Of a DNA stretch of 64,000 nucleotides, positions 7,964 through 16,666 are shown in pieces. The stretch lies in contig NZ_JACVAC010000001.1 of assembly GCF_014851685.1 (NCBI RefSeq), forward strand, positions 434,001 to 498,000, given 5' to 3'. Under the pieces are notes generated by a model. That model was given only the letters and a program-made list of their open reading frames with translations, searched no databases and had not been told where the DNA came from. The number at the start of each line of letters is the position of its first letter. The stretch's first letter is position 1. Both the position numbers and the translations under genes were made by a program. The DNA is from Pseudomonas sp. PDM05. Its GTDB lineage: Bacteria > Pseudomonadota > Gammaproteobacteria > Pseudomonadales > Pseudomonadaceae.

Positions 7964-8638
7964 ATGGTGATTAGTGTGGTTGACCTTACTCTGACCAAAC
8001 CGCGCTCAATCCGAGCCGTTATCAAACGCCTGCGAAGGCTCTGGATCGGCATTGCGGCCGTCGGACTGATGCTCACCGGCGCGATGTTATGGCCGTCGTC
8101 ACCGCCCGATCTGGGCGTCGGCAGCCGGCTGCTCAGCTCAGGCCTGTTGGCCCATTGGCACAGCGGCGAGGTGATTGTGCTGGTGCGCCATGAAGAGCGC
8201 TGCGACCGCTCCGCCAATCCTTGCCTGGGCCCTCCCGAAGGCCTGACCGTGAATGGCAGCCAACAGGCGGTAAAACTCGGCAAAGCCTTTAATTCATTGG
8301 GCATGGAGGCCAGCGACATCCTTGCCAGCCCGGCCGTACGAACCGCCCAGACGGTGCATTTCATGTTTGGCAAAAGTGAGTTCAGCTCAGGCGAAAGAGC
8401 CATCTGCGGCGCGGCCATGGGTGAAGAAATGCTCAGCCACAAACTGCCTGGCCGCAATCTGGTCTTCGTCACCCACAGCGGCTGCATCGCCGACTTCGAA
8501 AAGACCCTGGGTTTCCCCCACGCAACGTTCCCCGAGTACGGCAGCGCACTGTTCGTGCAGGTGCTGGCGAACGGTAAGTTCAAGGCTCTGGGTATCGTCA
8601 ACAACCAGGATTGGCCCGCCGTGCTCAAGCAACTCTAG
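7964..8638 (+). CDS. Histidine phosphatase family protein, Ais/PmrG-like
   Basis: About 224 residues. A membrane anchor (IGIAAVGLMLTGAMLW) is followed by a histidine phosphatase domain: the phosphohistidine motif is VIVLVRHEERCDR, and the second catalytic histidine lies in LVFVTHSGCI. Enterobacterial Ais/PmrG enzymes dephosphorylate heptose in the LPS core and sit beside the arn (L-Ara4N) genes, matching the position here upstream of arnT. The enzyme would face the periplasm. ATG 7964 lacks a clear Shine-Dalgarno; it was chosen because the promoter-like block shared with arnT ends just upstream. Confidence 0.75.
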   Translation: MVISVVDLTLTKPRSIRAVIKRLRRLWIGIAAVGLMLTGAMLWPSSPPDLGVGSRLLSSGLLAHWHSGEVIVLVRHEERCDRSANPCLGPPEGLTVNGSQQAVKLGKAFNSLGMEASDILASPAVRTAQTVHFMFGKSEFSSGERAICGAAMGEEMLSHKLPGRNLVFVTHSGCIADFEKTLGFPHATFPEYGSALFVQVLANGKFKALGIVNNQDWPAVLKQL

Positions 8639-8664
8639 AACTTAAATACTTACCTCCCCAGCCC

Positions 8665-8722
8665 ATGTTCAGCAAAACGACAGCCAACTTCTGGCATGTT
8701 TAGTTGTGCCTGTTAGTTAAGG
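8665..8722 (+). promoter_or_regulatory. Upstream element shared with the phosphatase gene, copy 2 (arnT)
   Basis: Contains both blocks described for 7861-7947, in the same order and orientation, about 100 bp before the arnT start. The conservation between two LPS-modification genes suggests control by one regulator, for example a PmrAB-, PhoPQ- or ColRS-type two-component system. No exact known box was identified. Confidence 0.5.
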
Positions 8723-8825
8723 ACGTCATGAATATTTTCAGTGACTTAGTGGAAACTTCAGTGTTTTACGCTATGACTTTCATACCCTCTCCCGCTTGCC
8801 TAGAACGTCAAGGAGCGACGTTTTC

Positions 8826-10481
8826 ATGACCCGATTCAAACCCCTGCCGCTGCTGTTGCTGGCCGTTGTCGCATTCTATTTGTTACCCCTGGGCCTGCAC
8901 GGTTTGTGGATCCCGGATGAAACCCGCTACGCCCAGATCAGCCAGGAAATGCTGCTGAGCGGCAACTGGGTCACACCGCACTTCATGGGCGTGCGTTACT
9001 TCGAAAAACCTGCCGCCGGCTATTGGCTGATCGCCCTCGGCCAGGCGATGTTTGGCCAGAACCTGTTCGGTGTGCGCATCGCCTCGGCCTTGACCACCGC
9101 CCTCAGCGTGCTGCTGGCCTATCTGATCGCACGGCGGATGTGGAACGATCCACGCAAGAGCCTGACCTGTGCGCTGCTGTACCTGAGCTTTGGCCTGGTC
9201 GCCGGGCAAGCCGGGTACTCCAACCTCGATCCGCAATTCACCTTCTGGGTCAACCTCAGCCTGGTCGCACTGTGGTTTGCCCTCGACAACACCACCACCC
9301 GTGGTCGCCTGGCCGCGTGGACAATGTTGGGCGGGGCCTGCGCCATGGGCTTCATGACCAAGGGTTTCCTGGCCTGGGCGCTGCCGGTGCTGATCGCCGT
9401 GCCCTACATGCTCTGGCAGCGGCGTCTGGGCGAGTTGTTGCGCTATGGCCCGCTGGCCATGGCGGTGGCGCTGCTACTGTGCCTGCCCTGGGTATGGGCG
9501 ATCCATGTGCAAGAACCGGACTACTGGCGGTTCTTTTTCTGGAACGAACATGTCCGCCGCTTCAGCGGAGCCACCGCACAACACGCCCGGCCGTGGTGGT
9601 TCTTCCTGCCGATCATGGTGGTGGCGTGCCTGCCCTGGGCTGCGCTATTGCCGGCCACCTTGAGCAAGGCCTGGACGCAAAAACGCCAGCCGGCGGTGGG
9701 CTTTCTTGCGCTGTGGTTGTTGTTGCCGCTGTTCCTTTTCAGCCTGAGCAAAGGCAAGCTGCCCACCTACATCATGCCGTGCCTGCTGCCGCTGGCGTTG
9801 TTGATGGGGCATGCGCTGAGCGACCTGGTGCAACGGGGCAAATCGCGCTCGATCCGCGTCAACGGCATGCTCAACTTTGGCATCGGCATGGCGGCGATGG
9901 TGGCGCTGATCTACCTGCAAATCACCAGGCCGCCGTATGGCAACAGCCACGCGGAGATGTTCAGCCTGTCGCTGATGTTCATCGTGCTGCTGGGCTGGAT
10001 CCTCACGAACCTGCTGCAAGCGTTCCGCCCGCTGACGCTGTGGGCGATGCCGGTGCTGGGCATCGGCTTGCTGGTGGTGCTGTTGCCGGCGAGCATGCCG
10101 GCGCAAGTCACCGACAACGAAATGCCCGACCAGTTTGTGCTGGAGCACCTGGACGAACTCAAGCAAACCAGCGCCTTGCTCAGCAACGAATTGGAAAGTG
10201 CCAGCGCTCTCGCCTGGCGCCTGCAACGGCCCGAAGTGGGGTTGTATGAGACCGAAGGCGAGCTGCGCTATGGCCTGCAATATCCGGACAGCGCGCAACG
10301 CAAGATCAGCCTGGACCAGGTTGAAGACTGGCTGAAGGACGCCCGCCGCAAAGGTTCGGTGGGCGTGCTGATCCGCGTCGGCAGTACCAGTGAAATGCGT
10401 CAAGCCGGGCAACTGCCCCTCGGTGGCAAACGGTATGACAAGGGCTACCTGCAACTGATCATTTATCCGAAGCTGCCATGA
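8826..10481 (+). CDS. arnT: Lipid A 4-amino-4-deoxy-L-arabinose transferase (undecaprenyl phosphate-dependent)
   Basis: 551 residues, the usual ArnT length. The first periplasmic loop carries the catalytic-type motif [12 protein letters not shown] followed by [11 protein letters not shown]. About 12 membrane helices follow, and the soluble C-terminal part begins near [15 protein letters not shown] enzymes of this type move L-Ara4N from undecaprenyl phosphate to lipid A at the periplasmic face, lowering surface charge and polymyxin sensitivity. AAGGAG lies 10 bp before ATG 8826. The stop overlaps the next gene as ATGA. The arnBCADEF biosynthetic genes are not in this window. Confidence 0.88.
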   Translation: MTRFKPLPLLLLAVVAFYLLPLGLHGLWIPDETRYAQISQEMLLSGNWVTPHFMGVRYFEKPAAGYWLIALGQAMFGQNLFGVRIASALTTALSVLLAYLIARRMWNDPRKSLTCALLYLSFGLVAGQAGYSNLDPQFTFWVNLSLVALWFALDNTTTRGRLAAWTMLGGACAMGFMTKGFLAWALPVLIAVPYMLWQRRLGELLRYGPLAMAVALLLCLPWVWAIHVQEPDYWRFFFWNEHVRRFSGATAQHARPWWFFLPIMVVACLPWAALLPATLSKAWTQKRQPAVGFLALWLLLPLFLFSLSKGKLPTYIMPCLLPLALLMGHALSDLVQRGKSRSIRVNGMLNFGIGMAAMVALIYLQITRPPYGNSHAEMFSLSLMFIVLLGWILTNLLQAFRPLTLWAMPVLGIGLLVVLLPASMPAQVTDNEMPDQFVLEHLDELKQTSALLSNELESASALAWRLQRPEVGLYETEGELRYGLQYPDSAQRKISLDQVEDWLKDARRKGSVGVLIRVGSTSEMRQAGQLPLGGKRYDKGYLQLIIYPKLP

Positions 10482-11995
10482 ACCAGCGATTCACAGAGAA
10501 ACACGGCGCCCTGCTGCTCCTGCTGGCGGTCACGGCATTGATGCTCTTGCCGGGCCTTGGCGGCCGTGACCTGTGGGGCCCGGAAACGCGCTGGGCCGAC
10601 ATCGCCTTGCACATGCTGCAAAGCGGCGACTACTTCGATCCCTACCTCAAGGGCGTGCCTTACTACGACAAGCCCCTGCCCTCCTACTGGCTGATCACCG
10701 GCCTGGCCCACGTGATGGGTGGCCTGGGCCCGTGGTCGTTGCGCCTGCCGTCGGTGCTGGCGGCGTGGTTGAGCGTGTGGCTGGTCTACCTGATCGGCGC
10801 ACGCCTGCTGCACAAGGGCACCGGCCTGCTTGCAGGCTGGATGCTCGCCACCACCTTCTACTTCATGTTCTGGGCACGGGTCGCCACCGCAGATGTGCTC
10901 ACCGTGTGCGGCGTGCTGGCGGCGGTGTGGTGGTATTGGCGCGGCCCGGATGACACGCGGCTGGGACGCTACACGGTGTTTTTCCTGCTACTGGCATTGA
11001 CGTCCCTGTTCAAAGGCTTGATCGGCTTTGTGCTGCCGGGCCTGGTGCTGCTGCCGCACCTGCTCAGCGAACAACGCTACAAACGTCACCTCAACCTGCG
11101 CCTGCTGCTGGCGCTGCTGATCGCCGCCGGGGTGTATGCGGTGCCGTTCGTGCTGTCGCACTTCTACGGCACGCCAACCTATGGCCAAAGCGGCCTGGCC
11201 CTGGTGTTCCGGGAAAACGTAGTGCGCTTCTTCGACCCCTTCGACCATATGGGGCCGATCTATACCTACCTGATCTACCTGCCCGCCTACACCTTGCCCT
11301 GGACACCCTGCTGGCTGCTCGGCCTGTGGCTTGCCCTGCGCCATTGGCGCACCACGCCACCCAACGTGCGCTGGCTGGTGTGGGGCCTGGGCCTGCTGTT
11401 CATCTTCTTCACCGCCAGCGGCAGCCGCCGCAGCTATTACGTGCTGCCGCTGGTGCCGTTTGCCCAACTGCTCGGCGCCTGGTGGCTGCAGGAACACCTG
11501 TTGAAAAAACCGGCCGCCCGGCCACGCTGGCGCACAGGGTTTGGCATCGCTGCGGGCCTGTTGCTGCTGATACTTGGCGTGGCGTATCCCTGGACCAACG
11601 GCAACGGCGGCGTGACCCGCTTCGCCGAAGACGTGCGCGCCGAAGCCGTCAAACGCGCGCCTTGGGAGCAATGGCAAATGGTGCTGGTGGAAGTCGACAA
11701 TAAGCTGCCGATGTACCTGCAAAACGGCGGCAAACCGTTCTACTACGTGGCCCAGGACCAGGACTTCCCGCGCCAGGGCGACAGCGCCGCGTTCATCGCC
11801 TGGCTGGACAAAACCAGCGGCCGGCACTTCGACCCGCAGCACACCCTCATCGTCGCGCAATTCAGCAAAGACGACCCGACGCCGTTGGCGTACCTGGGGG
11901 CGGATCACCAGGTGATCGTCACCCAACCGGATAACGGCGAGCGCATGTTCAAGAAACGTGAGGAAGGCAGCGTGGCGTTTCTGCCGGGGCGTTAA
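10478..11995 (+). CDS. GT39-family membrane glycosyltransferase, ArnT-like paralogue
   Basis: 505 residues with the ArnT/PMT layout: first loop [14 protein letters not shown], then [14 protein letters not shown], many membrane helices, and a short soluble C-terminus. It overlaps arnT by 4 bp (ATGA), so the two are co-translated. In ArnT the loop reads PDETRY; here the aspartate position is proline (GPETRW), so the usual acidic pair is reduced to one glutamate. It may transfer a different polyprenyl-linked sugar to the LPS, or need another residue for catalysis. Confidence 0.8.
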   Translation: MNQRFTEKHGALLLLLAVTALMLLPGLGGRDLWGPETRWADIALHMLQSGDYFDPYLKGVPYYDKPLPSYWLITGLAHVMGGLGPWSLRLPSVLAAWLSVWLVYLIGARLLHKGTGLLAGWMLATTFYFMFWARVATADVLTVCGVLAAVWWYWRGPDDTRLGRYTVFFLLLALTSLFKGLIGFVLPGLVLLPHLLSEQRYKRHLNLRLLLALLIAAGVYAVPFVLSHFYGTPTYGQSGLALVFRENVVRFFDPFDHMGPIYTYLIYLPAYTLPWTPCWLLGLWLALRHWRTTPPNVRWLVWGLGLLFIFFTASGSRRSYYVLPLVPFAQLLGAWWLQEHLLKKPAARPRWRTGFGIAAGLLLLILGVAYPWTNGNGGVTRFAEDVRAEAVKRAPWEQWQMVLVEVDNKLPMYLQNGGKPFYYVAQDQDFPRQGDSAAFIAWLDKTSGRHFDPQHTLIVAQFSKDDPTPLAYLGADHQVIVTQPDNGERMFKKREEGSVAFLPGR

Positions 11996-12322
11996 TACGC
12001 CCCTTTCGGCAGGCTTGTAGCATGGATAAACGCTTCATCCAGCGTGCTGGCGCCATAGGCCGTCATAAAGCCGTGCCCATCGGTGAAGTGATTGAAGCAA
12101 TGCGCGCGAGCAACGCCATCGGCAAGCCGTTGGCGTCGCGGTGCAATTGGGTACGCAACGCATCGCGGCGGGCCACCAGTTGCTCGACTGCGCGCTGGAG
12201 CAGCACGGGCTCCAGTGGGCCGGTCAGGTCGACGTAGCCGCCGATGTTGTAGAGCGGCGAATCGCCCTGGCGCAGTTGGTCGAGCCAGATGTCCCGTTGG
12301 GCGGGAGGGGAAAAGGCTGCAT
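11992..12322 (-). pseudogene. Remnant of an NRPS condensation domain
   Basis: On the minus strand a frame reads FSPPAQRDIWLDQLRQGD and then YNIGGYVDLTGPLEPVLL, ending near QLHRDANGLPM. This is the classic start of a starter or N-terminal NRPS condensation domain. ATG 12322 with AAGGA upstream would be the natural start (MQP...), but one base is out of phase with the condensation frame. After ~85 codons the frame ends, and an alternate frame (NHFTDGHGFMTAYG...LPKGAY) runs to the stop at 11992 against the GT39 gene. The rest of the synthetase, thousands of bases, is gone. A decayed gene cut by a deletion. Confidence 0.65.
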
Positions 12323-12804
12323 AAGATCCTTCTCATGGAGGTCTGGCACTGGCCGCGCAGAGCGGCCCACTACGGAGAAATTGCCGGATTTGAGCATGGG
12401 CCCCCGGGACTGTCTGTCAGCCGAAACCCGGACATTCAAATGGATAGCAACGGGGTTGGCGAACGACTCAGTGCTGAAACGATTAAATAGTTGTAGGAGA
12501 TTGGCTACATCTTCCCGATGTCGATGAGCAACGGATGCTCTCAAAGAAAATATTTTCCATTCACTTTCAATTACTTAATTAATAAACGAGGTAATCCATG
12601 ACTTTTTTTCGGCGGAATTGCCTGTCAGAAACGTCGAATTAATGACGTTATTTTTATGGCAGCTTCTGTCACGCATTTCCGCTACATACGCAGGACAAAT
12701 CCCCTGGTTGAATGGATTTTCGAGCGCCGATGACTGTTCTGGAAGAACGGATGGCCCCGAACCCGCCAGGGTGTCCGCTGACGGTTTTTGACATCAAGGA
12801 TGAG
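12323..12804. other. Intergenic region upstream of the LuxR regulator
   Basis: About 480 bp with no convincing gene. The first ~220 bp are moderately GC-rich. 12545-12680 is clearly AT-richer and is the likely promoter region. A 14-codon ORF (12598-12642, MTFFRRN...) has a GAGG upstream but no recognisable product. The frame of the LuxR gene is open back to ATG 12712. Confidence 0.5.
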
Positions 12805-13605
12805 ATGGCTATGAGTTTGACGCTGAGCATTGGCACCCCCGAGAGCCCGCATTTCTATGCCGAAATGGGTGAGTTGATTGCCAGCAGCGGCCACGGGGAT
12901 TTTGCCGCGAACATGCTGCATCTGGTGGACAAGTGGGTGCCGATCCATTTGGTGGACCTCAGCGAATGGACCCTCGACGAAGCGCGCGACACGGTGCTCG
13001 ACATCAAGTTGCTGGGCAGCGCCGGGATCAAGCAGGCTTTGTCAGCACCGCAGATCGTGCACCCGCCCAACGACCATCCCCTGCTGCGGGACATGTTGCA
13101 CATGCAAGACCCGCTGCTGATCCAGATGAAGGCCAAGGCCCACAGCGCCCATCCCCGGGGTGGTTCGCACCAGTGCAACCTGGTGTCACGCCAGGGCAAC
13201 CGGCGCTGTGTGATTTCGTTCTACCGCCCACCGACCCAGCGCGGGTTTTCCCTGACCGAGTTGTCGTTTCTCAAATGCCTGTCGGACACCCTGCTGCCGC
13301 TGATGGAGCGCCACGCGCAGATCCTGCGCCAGGCCCCCGCCGTCGACAGCGAACCGGCCCCCACCTCTCTCGAGCAGTCGCAGTTGCAACGTGAGTTCTA
13401 CAAGCGCCTGGCCCTCAGCGAGGTGACCCTGTCGGCGCGCGAGCAGGAGGTGTGCCTGGGCCTGTTGACCGGCGGCACCGTGCCGCAGATGGCAGAAAAA
13501 CTCAGCGTGAAAAACAGCTCGATCGAAACCTACCTCAAGCGCGCCGCCGCCAAGCTGGGCGTGAGCGGCCGGCATGGTTTGGCCAAATGGATGGTGGGCG
13601 CCTGA
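12805..13605 (+). CDS. LuxR-type HTH transcriptional regulator
   Basis: About 266 residues. The C-terminal ~60 residues form a LuxR/FixJ helix-turn-helix: LSAREQEVCLGLLTGGTVPQ, then MAEKLSVKNSSIETYLKRAA. The N-terminal ~190 residues resemble no sensor domain I can name. There is no receiver aspartate or AHL-pocket pattern obvious by eye. AAGGA precedes ATG 12805 and ATG 12811; ATG 12712 is also possible. The stop overlaps the next ATG as TGATG, so it was once co-translated with a downstream gene that is now broken. LuxR regulators often adjoin NRPS clusters in this group, and an NRPS remnant lies upstream. Confidence 0.78.
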   Translation: MAMSLTLSIGTPESPHFYAEMGELIASSGHGDFAANMLHLVDKWVPIHLVDLSEWTLDEARDTVLDIKLLGSAGIKQALSAPQIVHPPNDHPLLRDMLHMQDPLLIQMKAKAHSAHPRGGSHQCNLVSRQGNRRCVISFYRPPTQRGFSLTELSFLKCLSDTLLPLMERHAQILRQAPAVDSEPAPTSLEQSQLQREFYKRLALSEVTLSAREQEVCLGLLTGGTVPQMAEKLSVKNSSIETYLKRAAAKLGVSGRHGLAKWMVGA

Positions 13606-13702
13606 TGCACAACCTCAGATTCTCCACGCTGGCCCTGGCCTGCCTGCTGGGCGCTGGTGGCCGAGGTCAACCTGTACACCGCGCCGGGCGGCGCGTGGGG
13701 CG
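13605..13702 (+). pseudogene. Remnant of an exported-protein gene coupled to the LuxR regulator
   Basis: ATG 13605 overlaps the LuxR stop. The first residues, MHNLRFSTLALACLLGAG, look like a signal peptide. The frame then becomes low-complexity arginine-rich and runs antisense into hpaA, stopping at 13754. A +1 frame reads VAEVNLYTAPGGAWG, which looks like real coding, so a frameshift or deletion occurred after ~17 codons and the 3' end is lost. Confidence 0.45.
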
Positions 13703-14560
13703 TCACAGCCCCGACTGCCGCAACCGATACTCCCCCGGCGTCAGTTGCGCATAACGCAGGAAAAACCGGCTGAAATACGCCGGGTCCTTGAACCCCAGCT
13801 GGTAGCAGACTTCATTCGCCGAGCTGCCGGTAAACAGCAGCAGGCGCTTGGCTTCCTGCATCACCCGCTCCAGGATCAGGCGCTTGGACGGCAGGTCGGC
13901 CAGGCGTCGGCACACCTCGTTGAGCCTGGCCGGCGTGACGCCAATCGCCTCGGCGTAGCGGGCCAGCGGCCAGTGTTCCAGGTAGTGGGCTTCGATCAGT
14001 TCGTTGAAACGATGGAAGATGCGCAGGTCTTCATGCCGCGTCGGACGTGCCGGCAGGGAGTGGGCGCACAGACGCAGCAAGCGGATCATGATCAACCGCG
14101 TGAGGCTGTCGAGGGCGGCGGCGCGCCCTGCCCGTTCGGCGTTGATCTCGCTGCACAGTTCTTCGAAGAGTTGATCCAGGCCCTGGCTGTCAGGCGCCAA
14201 TGCGACGCAAGCCGAGCCTGAGGCGAGGCTGGGGTCGGCATCGATCAATGCCCATACCAACTGCTGGCGCACCGTCAGCACGTGCCCATCGGCGTCCGCT
14301 TCAGTGACAAAGGCGTGGGGCACCGTCGGCGCCGTGAGGAAAAACATCGGCCCCGATTCGACGTACTGGCGATCGTCCAGATACACCCGCACCACGCCGC
14401 TCTTGACGTAATGCACCTGGAAAAACCGGTCATGCCGATGCACCGGCATGTTGCGCCCGAAAAATCCCGCCAGGTTGGCCAGCCGGTCGTAATGCACCTC
14501 GGCGTCGCTGTAACGCTGGTCGTAGACCTGCCCGATGTTGATGTTGGGGATCGGCTTCAC
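13703..14560 (-). CDS. hpaA: 4-hydroxyphenylacetate catabolism regulator HpaA (AraC/XylS family)
   Basis: 285 residues with the HpaA N-terminal cupin-like sensor (PIPNINIGQVYDQRY, MPVHRHDRFFQVHYV) and a C-terminal AraC double helix-turn-helix (YAEAIGVTPARLNEVCRRL; YQLGFKDPAYFSRFF; LTPGEYRLRQ). HpaA activates 4-hydroxyphenylacetate hydroxylase genes (hpaBC) in response to the substrate. The start is GTG 14560. It diverges from hpaX; the shared 175-bp spacer holds an inverted repeat (14614-14641). hpaBC are not in this window. Confidence 0.85.
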   Translation of the reverse strand: MKPIPNINIGQVYDQRYSDAEVHYDRLANLAGFFGRNMPVHRHDRFFQVHYVKSGVVRVYLDDRQYVESGPMFFLTAPTVPHAFVTEADADGHVLTVRQQLVWALIDADPSLASGSACVALAPDSQGLDQLFEELCSEINAERAGRAAALDSLTRLIMIRLLRLCAHSLPARPTRHEDLRIFHRFNELIEAHYLEHWPLARYAEAIGVTPARLNEVCRRLADLPSKRLILERVMQEAKRLLLFTGSSANEVCYQLGFKDPAYFSRFFLRYAQLTPGEYRLRQSGL

Positions 14561-14613
14561 GCTGCTCTCTTCTTGTTGTTTTACCGCTGCTGGATTTTGC
14601 CACGCTTGACGGT

Positions 14614-14641
14614 AGTTAACATATTAAATATAACGTTAACA
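14614..14641. promoter_or_regulatory. Inverted-repeat operator in the hpaA-hpaX spacer
   Basis: GTTAAC at 14615-14620 and again at 14635-14640 flank an AT-rich core containing TTAACATATTAA. GTTAAC is itself palindromic. A related sequence (GTTAAATTATTAA on the minus strand) occurs upstream of hpaR at 16482-16499. HpaR is a MarR-family repressor, and such AT-rich palindromes are typical MarR targets, so an HpaR operator is a reasonable guess. Confidence 0.45.
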
Positions 14642-14735
14642 CATGAACGATCTGCCGCAAGGTCGGCGCGATTGTTCGAGGCGGGCCGCGACAGGCCCTT
14701 CTCCCCACGGCCACTCAAACAAAAAGTACAACACT

Positions 14736-16040
14736 ATGAGCACCGTCAATTCCATCGCCAGCCGCGAGCTGGCCGAGCACGATCGCACCCATCGTTTAGT
14801 CACCTGGCGCCTCATGCCGTTGCTGCTGGTGTGTTACCTGTTCGCCCATCTGGACCGCATCAACATCGGCTTCGCCAAGATGCAGATGAGCAGCGATCTG
14901 CACTTTAGCGACACGGTCTACGGCTTCGGCGCCGGGTTGTTTTTTATCGCCTACGCGCTGTTTGGCGTGCCCAGCAACATCGCGCTGGACCGCGTCGGGC
15001 CGAGGCGCTGGATCGCCAGCCTGATGGTGGTGTGGGGCCTGTTGTCCACCGGCATGTTGTGGGTGGAAAGCGCCCGTGGCTTCTACGTGCTGCGCTTTTT
15101 GCTGGGGGTGGCCGAGGCCGGGTTTTTCCCGGGGATCCTGGTGTTTCTCAACCGCTGGTATCCGGCACGCCGACGTGCCCAGGTCACCGCGCTGTTCGCG
15201 ATTGCGGTGCCGATGGCCGGGGTGTTGGGCGGGCCGTTGTCGGGGGCGATCCTCGAACACTTCCACGACGTAGGCAACCTGCGCGGCTGGCAGTGGATGT
15301 TCCTGATCGAAGGCGCGCCCGTGGTGCTGTTGGGGTTGGTGGTGCTCAAGTGGCTGCCGGATGGTTTCGACTCGGTGCCGTGGCTGAGCGCCGCGCAGAA
15401 GCAGCAACTGCACGCGCAACTGCGCAGCGAAGAACAACGCAAGACCATCACCTCGTTCAGCGGCATCCTGCGTGACCCGCAGGTGTGGCTGCTGGTCGCG
15501 GTGTACTTTGCGGTGATGCTGGCAGTGAACACCCTGGCGTTCTGGATGCCGACCCTGATCCACGGCGCGGGCATCGGCCGCGACAGCCAGGTCGGCCTGC
15601 TCAGCGCCGTGCCGTACCTGGCCGGGTGTTTTTTCATGATCGGCTGTGGGCGCTCGTCCGACCGCTTGCGTGAACGCCGCTGGCACCTGTGCGTGCCGCT
15701 GTTGATGGCGGCGCTGGGCATTGCGGTCGCCGGGCTGGCGCCGGAAAACCCGCTGCTGGTGATGGGCGGTCTGGTGCTGGCAGGCATGGGCGCGAGCGCC
15801 GCGTTGCCGATGTTCTGGCAACTGCCGCCGGCGTTTTTGTCCAACACCACCCAGGCGGCGGGCATCGCGATGATCAGTTCGTTCGGCAGCGTGGCTGCGT
15901 TCCTCGCACCGTACCTGATCGGCTGGATGCGCGATGCCACCCAGAGCGCCAGCCTGGCGCTCTACGTGCTTGCGCTGTTCATCGCGCTCGGCGGTTTGCT
16001 GGTGCTGCGCACCCACGCCGCCATCGTCAATCCGCGCTAG
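14736..16040 (+). CDS. hpaX: MFS transporter HpaX, 4-hydroxyphenylacetate permease type
   Basis: 434 residues, 12 membrane helices, anion:cation symporter subfamily. Landmarks are CYLFAHLDRINIGFAKMQM in helix 1, GVPSNIALDRVGPRRWI at the helix 2-3 loop and FLLGVAEAGFFPGILVFL. Position between hpaA and hpaR marks it as HpaX, which imports 4-hydroxyphenylacetate. ATG 14736 (MSTVNSIAS) is chosen over ATG 14643 because the upstream residues look non-coding and the family starts there. Its stop TAG and the hpaR stop overlap on opposite strands in CTAG (16037-16040). Confidence 0.82.
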   Translation: MSTVNSIASRELAEHDRTHRLVTWRLMPLLLVCYLFAHLDRINIGFAKMQMSSDLHFSDTVYGFGAGLFFIAYALFGVPSNIALDRVGPRRWIASLMVVWGLLSTGMLWVESARGFYVLRFLLGVAEAGFFPGILVFLNRWYPARRRAQVTALFAIAVPMAGVLGGPLSGAILEHFHDVGNLRGWQWMFLIEGAPVVLLGLVVLKWLPDGFDSVPWLSAAQKQQLHAQLRSEEQRKTITSFSGILRDPQVWLLVAVYFAVMLAVNTLAFWMPTLIHGAGIGRDSQVGLLSAVPYLAGCFFMIGCGRSSDRLRERRWHLCVPLLMAALGIAVAGLAPENPLLVMGGLVLAGMGASAALPMFWQLPPAFLSNTTQAAGIAMISSFGSVAAFLAPYLIGWMRDATQSASLALYVLALFIALGGLLVLRTHAAIVNPR

Positions 16041-16459
16041 CGCTTGATGTTTTTCAGGTCATCGAGCAGGCCCAACAGGGTCTGCAATTTCTCGTCGCCC
16101 AATTCATCCTGCAAACGCTGGTAGTTGGCTTCCATGCACGAGCTCATGGCCTCGAAACTTTCCCTGCCCTTGTCCGCCAGGGTCACCAATACGCGGCGCT
16201 GGTCCTGCTCGGCCTTGCGGCGATGCACCATGCCGGCGGCTTCCATGCGTACCAGCACGCCGGTCATGCTCGGTTTGAGGATGCAGGCCAGTTCGGCCAG
16301 CTGGTAAATCTCCAGCTCACCGTGCTGTTCGAGGATGCGGATGATGCGCCACTGCTGCTCGGTCAGGCCGTGCTCATTCAGGGACGGGCGGAAAAAGCTC
16401 ATGGCGGCTTCGCGGGCTTGCAACAGGATCAAGGTCAGGGACTGGCGAGGTTTGAGCAT
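16037..16459 (-). CDS. hpaR: HpaR, MarR-family repressor of homoprotocatechuate degradation
   Basis: 140 residues. It matches HpaR: LTLILLQAREAAMSFFRP at the start, a winged helix with LTEQQWRIIRILEQHGELE and ILKPSMTGVLVRMEAAG, and wing residues HRRKAEQDQRRVLVTL. HpaR represses the meta-cleavage operon hpaGEDFHI and responds to aromatic hydroxy acids. Normally it lies divergent from hpaG; here no structural hpa gene follows and an unrelated amine oxidase gene is found instead. ATG 16459 fits the family start; GTG 16474 is an alternative. Confidence 0.83.
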   Translation of the reverse strand: MLKPRQSLTLILLQAREAAMSFFRPSLNEHGLTEQQWRIIRILEQHGELEIYQLAELACILKPSMTGVLVRMEAAGMVHRRKAEQDQRRVLVTLADKGRESFEAMSSCMEANYQRLQDELGDEKLQTLLGLLDDLKNIKR

Positions 16460-16481
16460 AGGGATCAGGGTCACGATGGAT

Positions 16482-16499
16482 TTGATTAATAATTTAACG
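16482..16499. promoter_or_regulatory. HpaR-operator-like sequence upstream of hpaR
   Basis: TTGATTAATAATTTAACG; on the minus strand it contains GTTAAATTATTAA, close to GTTAACATATTAA at 14615. It lies just before the hpaR start, suggesting autoregulation. Evidence is sequence similarity of two AT-rich sites only. Confidence 0.35.
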
Positions 16500-16556
16500 A
16501 AACTCTAGCATTCCCTGCCGGCAAGTGCGCGCTATACGTTTGGCGCGTGCTGCCGG

Positions 16557-16594
16557 TGGCGCCCAGAATCAAAACTCCGGGCACGCAGGATCAA
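16557..16594 (+). promoter_or_regulatory. Tandem FeaR-box-like half-sites, 22 bp apart, before the amine oxidase gene
   Basis: Half-site 1 is TGGCG-N8-CAA (16557-16572), half-site 2 is GGGCA-N8-CAA (16579-16594). Both fit, with one or two mismatches, the TGKCA-N8-AAA motif reported for E. coli FeaR. The same paired arrangement occurs before the permease, porin and aldehyde dehydrogenase genes. An AraC-family protein binding two direct repeats one face of the helix apart would give this pattern. A downstream stretch (AAGACTT... GGCCCTTAATG) also resembles that of the porin promoter. Confidence 0.6.
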
Positions 16595-16666
16595 GACTTC
16601 CACCCCGTCAGGGCCCTTAATGGAGGCATCCGCTTTAGCGCCTTCCTTCACCTTTCAGGCTGCGCC

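Noticed and set aside
12598..12642. 14-codon ORF with GAGG upstream (MTFFRRN...) as a leader peptide
   Set aside because: No attenuator-like hairpins or repeated regulatory codons seen; too short to support.
14643..14735. Longer hpaX N-terminus from ATG 14643
   Set aside because: Residues are Arg/Pro-rich, overlap the operator-proximal promoter, and the family starts at MST (14736).
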